NCBI GenBank assembly: GCA_023392975.1
Contig: JAEWNA010000155.1
Location: forward strand, 1-17,223
Direction: 5' to 3'
Origin: Pseudomonadota bacterium
Lineage (GTDB): Bacteria > Pseudomonadota > Gammaproteobacteria > Xanthomonadales > Xanthomonadaceae
DNA length: 17,223 nucleotides
Part shown: piece after piece, positions 7,766-14,747 of the stretch
How positions within the stretch are numbered: position 1 is the stretch's first letter
How the letters are laid out: the number at the start of each line of letters is the position of its first letter
Position numbers and translations under genes: made by a program
Notes under the pieces: generated by a model
Seen by the model: only the letters and a program-made list of their open reading frames with translations
Database searches by the model: none
What the model was told of the DNA's origin: nothing

Positions 7766-7794
7766 GGTGTAACCCGGGGGCGCCTGCCCGTAAA
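7766..7794 (-). promoter_or_regulatory. candidate promoter for the DUF3293 genes
   Basis: On the minus strand TTTACG (-35-like) and TACACC (-10-like) are separated by 17 bases. The -10 ends seven bases before the ATG at 7758, so transcription would begin at or next to the start codon. The match to the consensus is moderate. Part of the -35 overlaps TAAACT (7791-7796) on the plus strand, a possible -10 for the divergent aminotransferase gene. Confidence 0.35.
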
Positions 7795-7809
7795 CTCTGG
7801 CGCCCACAG

Positions 7810-7851
7810 GCGGGAAGTGCTATGGCGCGCGGCGCCGATGCTGCTTCCCGC
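7810..7851 (+). other. nested inverted repeat in the aminotransferase leader
   Basis: GCGGGAAG (7810-7817) and CTTCCCGC (7844-7851) form a perfect eight-base outer stem. Inside it GGCGC (7824-7828) and GCGCC (7832-7836) can form a second stem. It ends 20 bases before the aminotransferase ATG. It could be a leader RNA structure or a protein site; I do not recognise a known riboswitch class, and G+C-rich DNA yields such pairs by chance. Confidence 0.35.
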
Positions 7852-7871
7852 GCACGCTTCCGGACTCGAAC

Positions 7872-9032
7872 ATGCCCCAGACCGCGTCGCTCCAGACCAA
7901 GCTGCCCCGCGTGGGCACCACCATCTTCACCGTGATGTCGCAGCTCGCCGCCGAACACGGCGCGATCAACCTGGGCCAGGGCTTCCCGGATTTCCCGGTA
8001 CCGTCGCGGCTGGTCGACGAGCTCGACAAGGCGATGCGCGCCGGCCACAACCAGTACTCGATGATGACCGGCATCCCCGCGCTGCGCCGCGCGATCGCAG
8101 ACAAGACCGAACGCGTCTACGGTGTGCGCCCCGACGAGAACGCCGAGATCACCGTCACCAGCGGCGCCACCGAGGCGATCTTCAACGCCATCCACGCCGT
8201 GGTCCGCGCGGGCGAGGAAGTCATCGTGCTCGACCCGTGCTACGACTGCTACGAGCCGGCGATCGACCTCGCCGGCGCGCGCGCCGTGCACATTCCGCTG
8301 GATCCGCAGACCTTCGCGCCCGACTGGGATCGCGTGCGCGCGGCGGTCACGCCGAAGACGCGCATGCTGATGATCAACAGCCCGCACAACCCGTCCGGCG
8401 CGATGCTGGGCGAGGCCGACATGCGCGTGGTCGCCGACCTGCTGCGCGACACCGGCATCTGGTTGCTCTCGGACGAGGTCTACGAGCACATCGTGTTCGA
8501 TGGCGCGCGCCACGAATCCGCGCTGCGCTACCCGGAACTGCGCGAACGCGCCTTCGTGATCTCCAGCTTCGGCAAGACCTACCACTGCACCGGCTGGAAG
8601 GTCGGCTACTGCATCGCGCCGCCGGCGCTCAGCGCCGAGTTCCGCAAGGTGCACCAGTACAACGTGTTCTGCACCTTCCATCCGGCGCAGCACGCGTTCG
8701 CGGCGATGATCGACGCGGAGCCCGAGCACTACGAGCAGCTCGGCGCGTTCTACCAGGCCAAGCGCGACCGCTTCCGCGACCAGCTGCTGGGCACCAAGCT
8801 CAAGCCGCTGCCGGTGCCGGGCGGCTACTTCCAGCTGGTCGACTACTCGGCGGTGAGCGATCTCGACGATCTCGACTTCTGCCGCTGGCTGACGGTCGAG
8901 AAGGGCGTGACCGCGATCCCGCTGTCGCCGTTCTACGAGACGGCGCCGGCCGGCCAGCGCCTGGCGCGGCTGTGCTTCGCCAAGAACGAGGCCACGCTGG
9001 ACGCGGCCATCGAACGCCTCGGGAGGCTCTGA
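7872..9032 (+). CDS. PLP-dependent aminotransferase, YbdL/methionine-glutamine type
   Basis: This is a class I/II (fold type I) aminotransferase that should transfer amino groups between an amino acid such as methionine or glutamine and a 2-oxo acid. The 386-residue product shows the family landmarks: NLGQGFPDFP at 33-42, the SGATEAI phosphate-binding turn at 97-103, N173 in NSPHNPSG, D201 and Y204 in SDEVYEH, the PLP lysine K235 in SSFGKTYHCTGWKVGY, and the substrate-carboxylate arginine R366 in RLARLCFAKN. The GKT(Y/F)..TGWK.GY context is that of E. coli YbdL and kynurenine/glutamine transaminase K relatives. The next gene, one base downstream, is an omega-amidase, which fits use of glutamine as amino donor. 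Exact substrate cannot be read from sequence. Confidence 0.92.
   Translation: MPQTASLQTKLPRVGTTIFTVMSQLAAEHGAINLGQGFPDFPVPSRLVDELDKAMRAGHNQYSMMTGIPALRRAIADKTERVYGVRPDENAEITVTSGATEAIFNAIHAVVRAGEEVIVLDPCYDCYEPAIDLAGARAVHIPLDPQTFAPDWDRVRAAVTPKTRMLMINSPHNPSGAMLGEADMRVVADLLRDTGIWLLSDEVYEHIVFDGARHESALRYPELRERAFVISSFGKTYHCTGWKVGYCIAPPALSAEFRKVHQYNVFCTFHPAQHAFAAMIDAEPEHYEQLGAFYQAKRDRFRDQLLGTKLKPLPVPGGYFQLVDYSAVSDLDDLDFCRWLTVEKGVTAIPLSPFYETAPAGQRLARLCFAKNEATLDAAIERLGRL
9021..9026 (+). promoter_or_regulatory. ribosome binding site for the omega-amidase gene
   Basis: GGGAGG lies at the end of the aminotransferase coding region, seven bases ahead of the ATG at 9034. It supports this start and independent loading of ribosomes on the second gene of the pair. 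Confidence 0.65.
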
Positions 9033-9033
9033 C

Positions 9034-9846
9034 ATGGACGATCTGCGCGTCACTTTGGTGCAGGGCGACACACGCTGGCACGATCCCGCGGGAAACCGTG
9101 ATTACTACGGTGAACTGACCGCTGGCCTGCGCGGGCAGACCGACCTCGTGCTGCTGCCGGAAACCTTCACCAGCGGTTTCTCCAACGACGCCATCGAACG
9201 GGCGGAAACCATGGACGGGCCGACGGTCGCGTGGATGCGCGCGCGCGCCGCCGCGCTCGACGCCGCCGTCTGCGGCAGCGTGCAACTGCGCGAAGGCGAT
9301 GCTGCCAGCGGTTCGAAGGTATTCAACAGGCTGCTGTTCGCGACGCCCGACGGCGACCTGCAGACCTACGACAAGCGCCACCTGTTCCGTTACGCCAACG
9401 AGCACAAGCGTTACGCCGCCGGCCGTGACCGGCTGACGGTGGAATGGAAGGGCTGGCGGATCTGCCCGCAGGTCTGCTACGACCTGCGTTTCCCGGTGTT
9501 CTCGCGCAATCGCTACGACGTCGAGCGCCCGGGCGCGCTCGACTTCGACCTGCTGCTGTACGTCGCCAACTGGCCGTCGGCGCGCGCGTATCCGTGGAAG
9601 ACCCTGCTGCGCGCCCGCGCCATCGAGAACCTCTGCTACGTCGCCGGCCTCAACCGCGTCGGTACCGACGGCAACGGCCTGCACTACAGCGGCGACAGCG
9701 CGGTGATCGACTTCCTCGGCCACCCGGTCAGCGAATGCGGCGAGGACGTGGTGGTCGCGACGACGACCCTGCAGGCGAAGGAACTGGCCGCGCATCGCGA
9801 GCGCTTCCCCGCGATGCTGGACGGGGATCGGTTCGAGCTGCGCTGA
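9034..9846 (+). CDS. omega-amidase, YafV-like nitrilase-family hydrolase
   Basis: A cytosolic carbon-nitrogen hydrolase expected to hydrolyse 2-oxoglutaramate or 2-oxosuccinamate to the 2-oxo diacid and ammonia. The catalytic triad of the nitrilase superfamily is visible: E43 (LLPETFTSGF), K114 (YDKRHLF) and C148 (QVCYDLRFPVFSRN). Extended stretches closely match E. coli YafV, for example YVANWP, ARAIEN and NRVGTDGNG, and the 270-residue length agrees (YafV is 256). One base separates it from the upstream aminotransferase gene. The pairing points to glutamine-driven transamination of 2-oxo acids, as in methionine salvage, with this enzyme pulling the reaction forward. Confidence 0.94.
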   Translation: MDDLRVTLVQGDTRWHDPAGNRDYYGELTAGLRGQTDLVLLPETFTSGFSNDAIERAETMDGPTVAWMRARAAALDAAVCGSVQLREGDAASGSKVFNRLLFATPDGDLQTYDKRHLFRYANEHKRYAAGRDRLTVEWKGWRICPQVCYDLRFPVFSRNRYDVERPGALDFDLLLYVANWPSARAYPWKTLLRARAIENLCYVAGLNRVGTDGNGLHYSGDSAVIDFLGHPVSECGEDVVVATTTLQAKELAAHRERFPAMLDGDRFELR

Positions 9847-9851
9847 GGGGT

Positions 9852-9866
9852 CGCTTCCGCGAAGCG
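9852..9866. terminator. short hairpin between convergent genes
   Basis: CGCTTC, CGC loop, GAAGCG forms a perfect six-base stem in the 31-base space between the omega-amidase gene and the convergent membrane-protein gene. It could end transcription on either strand, but no T-run follows it, so it is a weak terminator candidate. Confidence 0.35.
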
Positions 9867-9877
9867 CCATTCCGGCG

Positions 9878-10498
9878 TCACGGGCGGACCACGGTCGGGC
9901 GATGCCCCGACGCGCATTGCGCCCTTGCGCCTTCGACGCCCGACCACGACAGTGCCGGCTCGAAGCGCAGCGTGCGATAGCTCCACAGCGCCACCTCGTC
10001 GCCGCGCACGTGCCAGGCATGCGGTTGGCGCCCGCCATCGAACTCGAAGGCATGGCGCTGGCGCAGCGAGGCCATCAGCGACCGTGTTGCGTGGCAGGGC
10101 GGCGCATCGCCCATGAGCTGCGTTTCCATCAGCGCCGCGCGCACGCCTTCGCCGCAGCCGACCACGGCCCAGAGCGACAGGCTGGCGACCAGCATCCAGC
10201 GCAGCGGTCGCGGCAGCCGTGCTCGCATCGGCTGCGAGGCCGCCCACAGTGCCCCCGTCAGCATCGCGCCGCTGCCGTAGACCATCAGCGCGAACAGTGG
10301 CGCGCGGGAGGCGAGGTCGATCGCGACGTAGGCGCCCATCGGCGGAAAGACCGCATGCACGAACGCCATCAGCCCGACGACCGGGATCAGCTGGAACGAC
10401 AGCGCCGCATGCGTCGTGCCGAGCGCGAACAGCAGCGACAGCGCGCGACGCAGGCGCGACGGGAGCCGTGTCGCCAACGCCGGCAACGCGAGGCTCAC
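9878..10498 (-). CDS. small membrane protein of unknown function
   Basis: I do not recognise a family. The 206-residue product begins with a basic, amphipathic stretch (TRLPSRLRR), then hydrophobic segments at about 19-46, 66-87 and 99-117, followed by a soluble tail of about 85 residues with cysteines at 135 and 195 and several histidines and tryptophans. The start is a GTG that overlaps the stop of the FAD oxidoreductase gene by four bases (GTGA); the frame stays open upstream, but only within that gene. The overlap suggests translational coupling and a shared role with the oxidoreductase. The membrane segments and the codon bias consistent with its neighbours argue that this is a real gene. 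Confidence 0.7.
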   Translation of the reverse strand: MSLALPALATRLPSRLRRALSLLFALGTTHAALSFQLIPVVGLMAFVHAVFPPMGAYVAIDLASRAPLFALMVYGSGAMLTGALWAASQPMRARLPRPLRWMLVASLSLWAVVGCGEGVRAALMETQLMGDAPPCHATRSLMASLRQRHAFEFDGGRQPHAWHVRGDEVALWSYRTLRFEPALSWSGVEGARAQCASGHRPTVVRP

Positions 10499-11607
10499 GC
10501 GATGTCCCGCCGGCCGAAGTAGACGCGCTCCGCGGCCCAGCGCATCGGCGCGGCGCCGAGCATCAGGTCGAATGGCCAGTCCATCTGCAGGTGGTCGAAG
10601 GCCCAGCGCAGCGCGCGCTTCACCCGATAGCGCGGCGCGGCGCGCTCGGCCACGCCCTCGGGCGCGGGCCCGCCCTCGCGGAGGTGGCGCGCGATCGCCT
10701 CGCCGGTGGCCCAGCCGTGCTGCCAGGCCGCGTGGATGCCGCCGGCGGTGACCGGCGAGACGATGCCCGCCGCATCGCCGGTGAGGATGACGCCCGGCAT
10801 CGACATCGCCGACACCGGGCCGCCGCAGGGAATCAGGCCGGCGCGGATCGCGTCCGCCGGCAGGTCGTCGGGAATGCCCAGCGCGGCGCCGACCCGCGCG
10901 CGCAGCGTGTCGATGTCCGGTGTGCCGTTGCGCGAGGCGCGATGCCGGAACGCGAGGCCGAGCTGCACGCCGGTCGGGTTCTGCGCCGCCCAGCCGATGT
11001 AGCCCGGCGCCAACTGGCGACTGACGTAGCAGTGCAGGGCGTCCGGCTCGGCGAGCGTCAGACTGGCGAACTCGTACTCGATCCCGTACAGGAAGTCGCG
11101 CACCCCGCCGAGGCCGAAGCGCTGCGCGACCCGCGACTTCGCACCGTCGGCGCCGACGATCCAGCGCGCATGGCCGACGCCGGGCACGTGCCAGCGGCCG
11201 TGGCCCGGATCGGTCGCGGCCGAGGCGTGGACGAACGACTGCGAGAGGCGCACGTCCACGCCCTGCACGCGCAGTTCGTCGACCAGCCAGCGCATCAGAT
11301 TCGGTGTGTCGGTGGTGAGGAAGTAGTAGTCCGGCACCTGCAGCGCGACGTTGCGCAGGTTCGGCGCATACAGGCGCACCCGCTCGATGCGTTGCACCAG
11401 TTGGGCCGGGGCGCGATTGAGCCAGGTGCGCTCCGCCGCCTCCTTCACGATGATGCCGGTGGTATGCAGCTTGAGACCGGGGTCGCGCTTGCGCTCGAGG
11501 ACGCACACGCGCAGCCCGTACTGCGCGGCCGCGAGCGCGCAGGCCGCTCCGGCGAAACTGGCGCCGACGACGACCAGGTCGACATCGCGTTCGGGGGTGG
11601 CGGCCAT
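10495..11607 (-). CDS. FAD-dependent oxidoreductase, geranylgeranyl-reductase/monooxygenase-like
   Basis: A cytosolic or membrane-associated flavoprotein of unknown substrate. The 370-residue product has an N-terminal Rossmann motif at 10-38 (VVVGASFAGAACAL, ending LER), where the usual GxGxxG reads GASFAG; a second nucleotide motif VGADGAKSRVA at 151-161; and the FAD ribityl motif at 277-289 (GDAAGIVSPVTAG). This set is shared by the p-hydroxybenzoate hydroxylase and geranylgeranyl reductase superfamily. The context GDAAGIVSP.TAGGI leans towards the reductase branch. A GGAG five bases before the ATG supports the start. It is coupled to a membrane protein of unknown function downstream and lies divergent from the DUF2252 gene, with a perfect palindrome in the shared upstream region. 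Substrate cannot be inferred. Confidence 0.82.
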   Translation of the reverse strand: MAATPERDVDLVVVGASFAGAACALAAAQYGLRVCVLERKRDPGLKLHTTGIIVKEAAERTWLNRAPAQLVQRIERVRLYAPNLRNVALQVPDYYFLTTDTPNLMRWLVDELRVQGVDVRLSQSFVHASAATDPGHGRWHVPGVGHARWIVGADGAKSRVAQRFGLGGVRDFLYGIEYEFASLTLAEPDALHCYVSRQLAPGYIGWAAQNPTGVQLGLAFRHRASRNGTPDIDTLRARVGAALGIPDDLPADAIRAGLIPCGGPVSAMSMPGVILTGDAAGIVSPVTAGGIHAAWQHGWATGEAIARHLREGGPAPEGVAERAAPRYRVKRALRWAFDHLQMDWPFDLMLGAAPMRWAAERVYFGRRDIA

Positions 11608-11672
11608 GCGGACTCCAGCGGCGGGGACGGGCGCAGTCTCGCCTCGCCCCGCGGGCGCGGCATGGCGGGTGT

Positions 11673-11689
11673 GTGAAGTCGGACTTCAC
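11673..11689. promoter_or_regulatory. 17-bp perfect palindrome, possible operator
   Basis: GTGAAGTC, one central G, GACTTCAC. It lies in the 173-base region between the divergent oxidoreductase and DUF2252 genes, 66 bases ahead of the first ATG and 91 ahead of the second. The size and the near-absence of spacer suit a dimeric repressor or activator site. No promoter hexamers on either side are convincing, and no regulator gene is visible in the window. Confidence 0.5.
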
Positions 11690-11780
11690 GCAGCGGGCGG
11701 CCATGACACACGACTGACATCCGGCGCTGCTGCAATCGGCGGTCATCCTCTCGCTCGCCCACCCACGGATCGGTCCCGCC

Positions 11781-13160
11781 ATGCGCCTCCATCGTTCGCG
11801 TCCGCTGCTCGCCTCACTCCTCGTCGTCTGCACGCTTGCCGGCGGCGTCGCGCCCGCCTCCGCGGCGATGTCGCGTCCGTCCTGGGTCGTGACCCAGATC
11901 CACGACTGGAACCATCCCTGGGCCGCGACCGCGCCCGGCGAGCTCGACACCAAGATGGCGAAGATGGCGCTGGATCCGTACACGTTCTATCGCGGCACTG
12001 CGCATCTCTTCATGCGCGACATGGCGACCTTGCCTGCGTCGGCCTACACCACCTCGCAGACCGGCGACACCTGGATTGGCGGCGACACGCATCTCGGCAA
12101 CTTCGACGCCTCCCGCGACAGCAGCGGCAAGGCCGTGTTCAAGGCGGCGGACGACGACGAGGGCTATCTCGGCCAGTACGTCTGGGACCTGCGGCGCCTC
12201 GCGACCAGCATGGTGCTGGCCGGGCGCCAGAACGGCATTTCCGACGCCGACATCCGCACCGCGATCCGCGATGCCGTCGGTGCCTACGTCGACAAGATGA
12301 GCGACTTCAAGGGCAGCAGTGCCGAGTCGTCGTTCCAGTTGACCAAGGCCAACACCACCGGCGCGGTCGACGACACGATCGCCGCCGCCGACGGCAAGAG
12401 TCGGTCCTCGCTGCTCTCGAAATACACCCAGCTCAGCGGCAGCCAGCGGGTGTTTCAGACCAACGCCCAGCTCGCGACGGTCCCGGCGGCCACCCGCAGC
12501 GATCTGGTGTCGTCGATGTCGGCCTACGTGTCGTCGATCGCGTCGTCCAAACGCTACGCGTCGTCGTTCTATGCGGTGAAGGACGTGCGCCAGAAGCTCG
12601 GCTCCGGCGTCGGCAGCCTCGGCAAGCTGCGCTACTACGTGCTGGTCGAGGGCGGCTCTTCCTCGACTTCGGACGACGTGATCCTCGAATTCAAGCAGGA
12701 AAGCGGCAGCGCCGTGGCGCAGATCGTGCCGGGCAACCTGCCGGCCTCGGCGTACGGCTCGCACGAAGGCCAGCGCGTCGCGCGCAGCGCGAAGGCGCAC
12801 CTGCTCAACGCCGACGTGCTGGTCGGCTGGACGACGGTGTCCGGCCGCCCGTTCTACGTGCACGAGAAATCGCCGTATCAGGAGGATTTCGACGTGGCCG
12901 CGCTCACCAGCGGCGGCAAGCTCGATACCGCCGCGGTCTACGTCGGTCAGGCGCTGGCTTCCGCGCACGCGCTCGCCGACCAGGATTACGACGCGTCGGT
13001 GGTCGGCTACAGCATCGACAAGCAGGTGTCCGACGCGATCACCAGCAAGAGCGGCCTGAAGGACGAGATCGCCAACTTCGCGTTCGCCTACGCCGACCAG
13101 GTGGTGCTGGACTGGGCGGCGTTCGTCGACGCGTATGACGCGGGGACGCCTTTGTATTGA
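11781..13160 (+). CDS. secreted DUF2252-family protein
   Basis: The function is unknown. The 459-residue product has a signal peptide (about 1-29, basic start, hydrophobic core, ASA before the probable cleavage site). The body follows the DUF2252 pattern: DPYTFYRGTAHLFMRD at 65-80, GDTHLGNFD at 101-109, DDDEGYLGQYVWDLRRLATS at 124-143, ILEFKQ at 301-306, EGQRVAR at 329-335 and a C-terminal GQALASAHA at 389-397. GD.HLGNF followed by an acidic cluster resembles the catalytic and metal-binding loops of aminoglycoside-phosphotransferase-like kinases; that link is inference. Residues about 180-265 are serine-rich. It stands alone, divergent from the oxidoreductase unit and convergent with miaB. 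Many family members that I know of lack a signal peptide, which makes this version unusual. Confidence 0.85.
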   Translation: MRLHRSRPLLASLLVVCTLAGGVAPASAAMSRPSWVVTQIHDWNHPWAATAPGELDTKMAKMALDPYTFYRGTAHLFMRDMATLPASAYTTSQTGDTWIGGDTHLGNFDASRDSSGKAVFKAADDDEGYLGQYVWDLRRLATSMVLAGRQNGISDADIRTAIRDAVGAYVDKMSDFKGSSAESSFQLTKANTTGAVDDTIAAADGKSRSSLLSKYTQLSGSQRVFQTNAQLATVPAATRSDLVSSMSAYVSSIASSKRYASSFYAVKDVRQKLGSGVGSLGKLRYYVLVEGGSSSTSDDVILEFKQESGSAVAQIVPGNLPASAYGSHEGQRVARSAKAHLLNADVLVGWTTVSGRPFYVHEKSPYQEDFDVAALTSGGKLDTAAVYVGQALASAHALADQDYDASVVGYSIDKQVSDAITSKSGLKDEIANFAFAYADQVVLDWAAFVDAYDAGTPLY

Positions 13161-13170
13161 GCAGGCGGAC

Positions 13171-13185
13171 GCCGGCTCAACCGGC
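13171..13185. terminator. hairpin at the convergent DUF2252/miaB ends
   Basis: GCCGG, CTCAA loop, CCGGC overlaps the miaB stop codon and follows the DUF2252 stop by ten bases. It could serve both convergent genes. The stem is only five base pairs and has no T-run, so the call is weak. Confidence 0.3.
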
Positions 13186-14568
13186 TAGTCGTCCGCGCAG
13201 CGAGTTGCTCATCGCGTCGGTGATCACGACGTCGACGAAGCGGCCGCGCAGGTCCGCGCCGGCCGGGGCCGGGAAATTCACGAAGCGCATGTTCTCGGTG
13301 CGACCGGTGAGCTCGTCGGGGTTCTTCTTCGACGGGCCTTCGACCAGCACCGTCTGCGTGGTGCCGACCATCGCCTGGGCGATGCGCCTGGCGTTGTCGT
13401 TGATCGCGGCCTGCAGGCGCGAGAGGCGTGCGTGCTTCTCGGCGTCGGTCACGGTGTCTTCGAGATCGGCCGCAGGCGTGCCGGGACGGCGCGAGTAGAT
13501 GAAGGAGAAGCTCTGGTCGAAGCCGACGTCCTCGATCAGCTTCATCGTCTTCCCGAAGTCGGCGTCGGTCTCGCCGGGGAAGCCGACGATGAAGTCCGAG
13601 CTGATCGAGATGTCCGGGCGCACCGCGCGCAGCTTGCGCACCTTCTGCTTGAACTCAAGCGCGGTGTAGCCGCGCTTCATCGCCGACAGCACGCGGTCGC
13701 TGCCGGACTGGACCGGCAGGTGCAGGAAGTTCGCCAGCTGCGGCACGTCGCGGTAGGCCTCGATCAGCGAGTCCGAGAACTCCAGCGGGTGCGAGGTGGT
13801 GAAGCGGATGCGGCCGATGCCCTCGATGCCGGCCACGGCGCGGATCAGCAGGCCGAGGTCGGCGACCTCGCCCTCCTCGCCGTACGGACCGCGATAGGCG
13901 TTGACGTTCTGGCCGAGCAGGGTGACCTCGCGCACGCCCTGGGCGGCAAGCTGCGCGATCTCGACCAGTACATCCTCGAACGGCCGGCTGATCTCCTCGC
14001 CGCGGGTGTAGGGCACCACGCAGAACGAGCAGTACTTCGAGCAGCCCTCCATGATCGAGACGAAGGCGGTCGGGCCCTCGGCGCGGGGTTCGGGCAGGCG
14101 GTCGAACTTCTCGACCTCCGGGAAGCTGATGTCGACCTGCGGCCGGCCGGTCTCGCGCTTGGCGCGGAGCAGGTCGGGCAGGCGATGCAGGGTCTGCGGG
14201 CCGAACACCAGGTCCACGAACGGCGCGCGCTTGAGCAGCGCCTCGCCTTCCTGGCTGGCGACGCAGCCGCCGACGCCGATCACCACTGGGCGATCCCGCT
14301 TGAGCCCGCGCCAGCGGCCGAGCTGGCTGAAGACCTTCTCCTGCGCTTTTTCGCGAATCGAGCAGGTATTGAGCAGGATCACGTCGGCTTCTTCGGCGAT
14401 CTCCGTCAGCACCATGCCTTCCTCGGCACCAAGGACCTCGGCCATCTTGGCCGAGTCGTACTCGTTCATCTGGCACCCGTGGGTCTGGATGTAGAGCTTC
14501 TTCGGCGCCTGGGCAGGGGCAGGCGAGGCGGCGCGGGACGCGTCGGGGGCGGTGAGCGTGTCGGTCAT
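13177..14568 (-). CDS. miaB: MiaB, tRNA-2-methylthio-N6-dimethylallyladenosine synthase
   Basis: MiaB is a radical-SAM methylthiotransferase that converts i6A37 to ms2i6A37 in tRNAs reading UNN codons. The 463-residue product has the N-terminal UPF0004 domain with auxiliary-cluster cysteines C32 (THGCQMNEYDS), C69 (NTCSIREKA) and C102 (GGCVA), the radical-SAM motif CSKYCSFC with C176, C180 and C183, and a C-terminal TRAM domain from about 395 ending VVITDAMSNSLRG. Length fits. The first 22 residues are an alanine/proline-rich extension. No Shine-Dalgarno is clear. On the minus strand a CAGAAT hexamer (14639-14644), 70 bases upstream, is a possible -10 without a visible -35. It appears monocistronic here, divergent from the transglycosylase gene. 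Confidence 0.97.
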   Translation of the reverse strand: MTDTLTAPDASRAASPAPAQAPKKLYIQTHGCQMNEYDSAKMAEVLGAEEGMVLTEIAEEADVILLNTCSIREKAQEKVFSQLGRWRGLKRDRPVVIGVGGCVASQEGEALLKRAPFVDLVFGPQTLHRLPDLLRAKRETGRPQVDISFPEVEKFDRLPEPRAEGPTAFVSIMEGCSKYCSFCVVPYTRGEEISRPFEDVLVEIAQLAAQGVREVTLLGQNVNAYRGPYGEEGEVADLGLLIRAVAGIEGIGRIRFTTSHPLEFSDSLIEAYRDVPQLANFLHLPVQSGSDRVLSAMKRGYTALEFKQKVRKLRAVRPDISISSDFIVGFPGETDADFGKTMKLIEDVGFDQSFSFIYSRRPGTPAADLEDTVTDAEKHARLSRLQAAINDNARRIAQAMVGTTQTVLVEGPSKKNPDELTGRTENMRFVNFPAPAGADLRGRFVDVVITDAMSNSLRGRLAG

Positions 14569-14685
14569 GGGCGTGTCCGGGGGCGCGGCGGTGAGTCCGG
14601 GCCGGCAGCAGGAGGAAGGGCGGATCCAGCGGGCGCGTATTCTGGCACGTGCATTCCGCCGAGCGCCGGATCGGGCGACGCGACC

Positions 14686-14717
14686 GACTTGCCATCTTCA
14701 CAATCAAGGACTTGGCA
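14686..14717 (+). repeat. short direct repeat upstream of the transglycosylase gene
   Basis: GACTTGCCA (14686-14694) and GACTTGGCA (14709-14717) repeat with a 23-base period in a locally less G+C-rich stretch. The same bases include TTGCCA and TGGCAA (14713-14718), an inverted pair. They lie about 30-60 bases ahead of the ATG and could be a regulator site. I could not place a good -10/-35 pair nearby. Confidence 0.25.
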
Positions 14718-14747
14718 AACCTTTCTCAGGCGGCCAGACTGTGCGCC

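Noticed and set aside
7251..9071. A 606-residue minus-strand frame antisense to the aminotransferase
   Set aside because: It is a shadow: most of it is opposite a gene with a full set of catalytic residues, and its sequence (runs of RR, HR, DR, QR) resembles no family.
11714..11740. CTGACA upstream of the DUF2252 gene as a -35 box
   Set aside because: No acceptable -10 hexamer lies 16-19 bases downstream, so I could not support a promoter there.
14649..14747. A 33-residue upstream extension of the lytic transglycosylase
   Set aside because: It would place polar and charged residues before a clear signal peptide that begins at the ATG at 14748.
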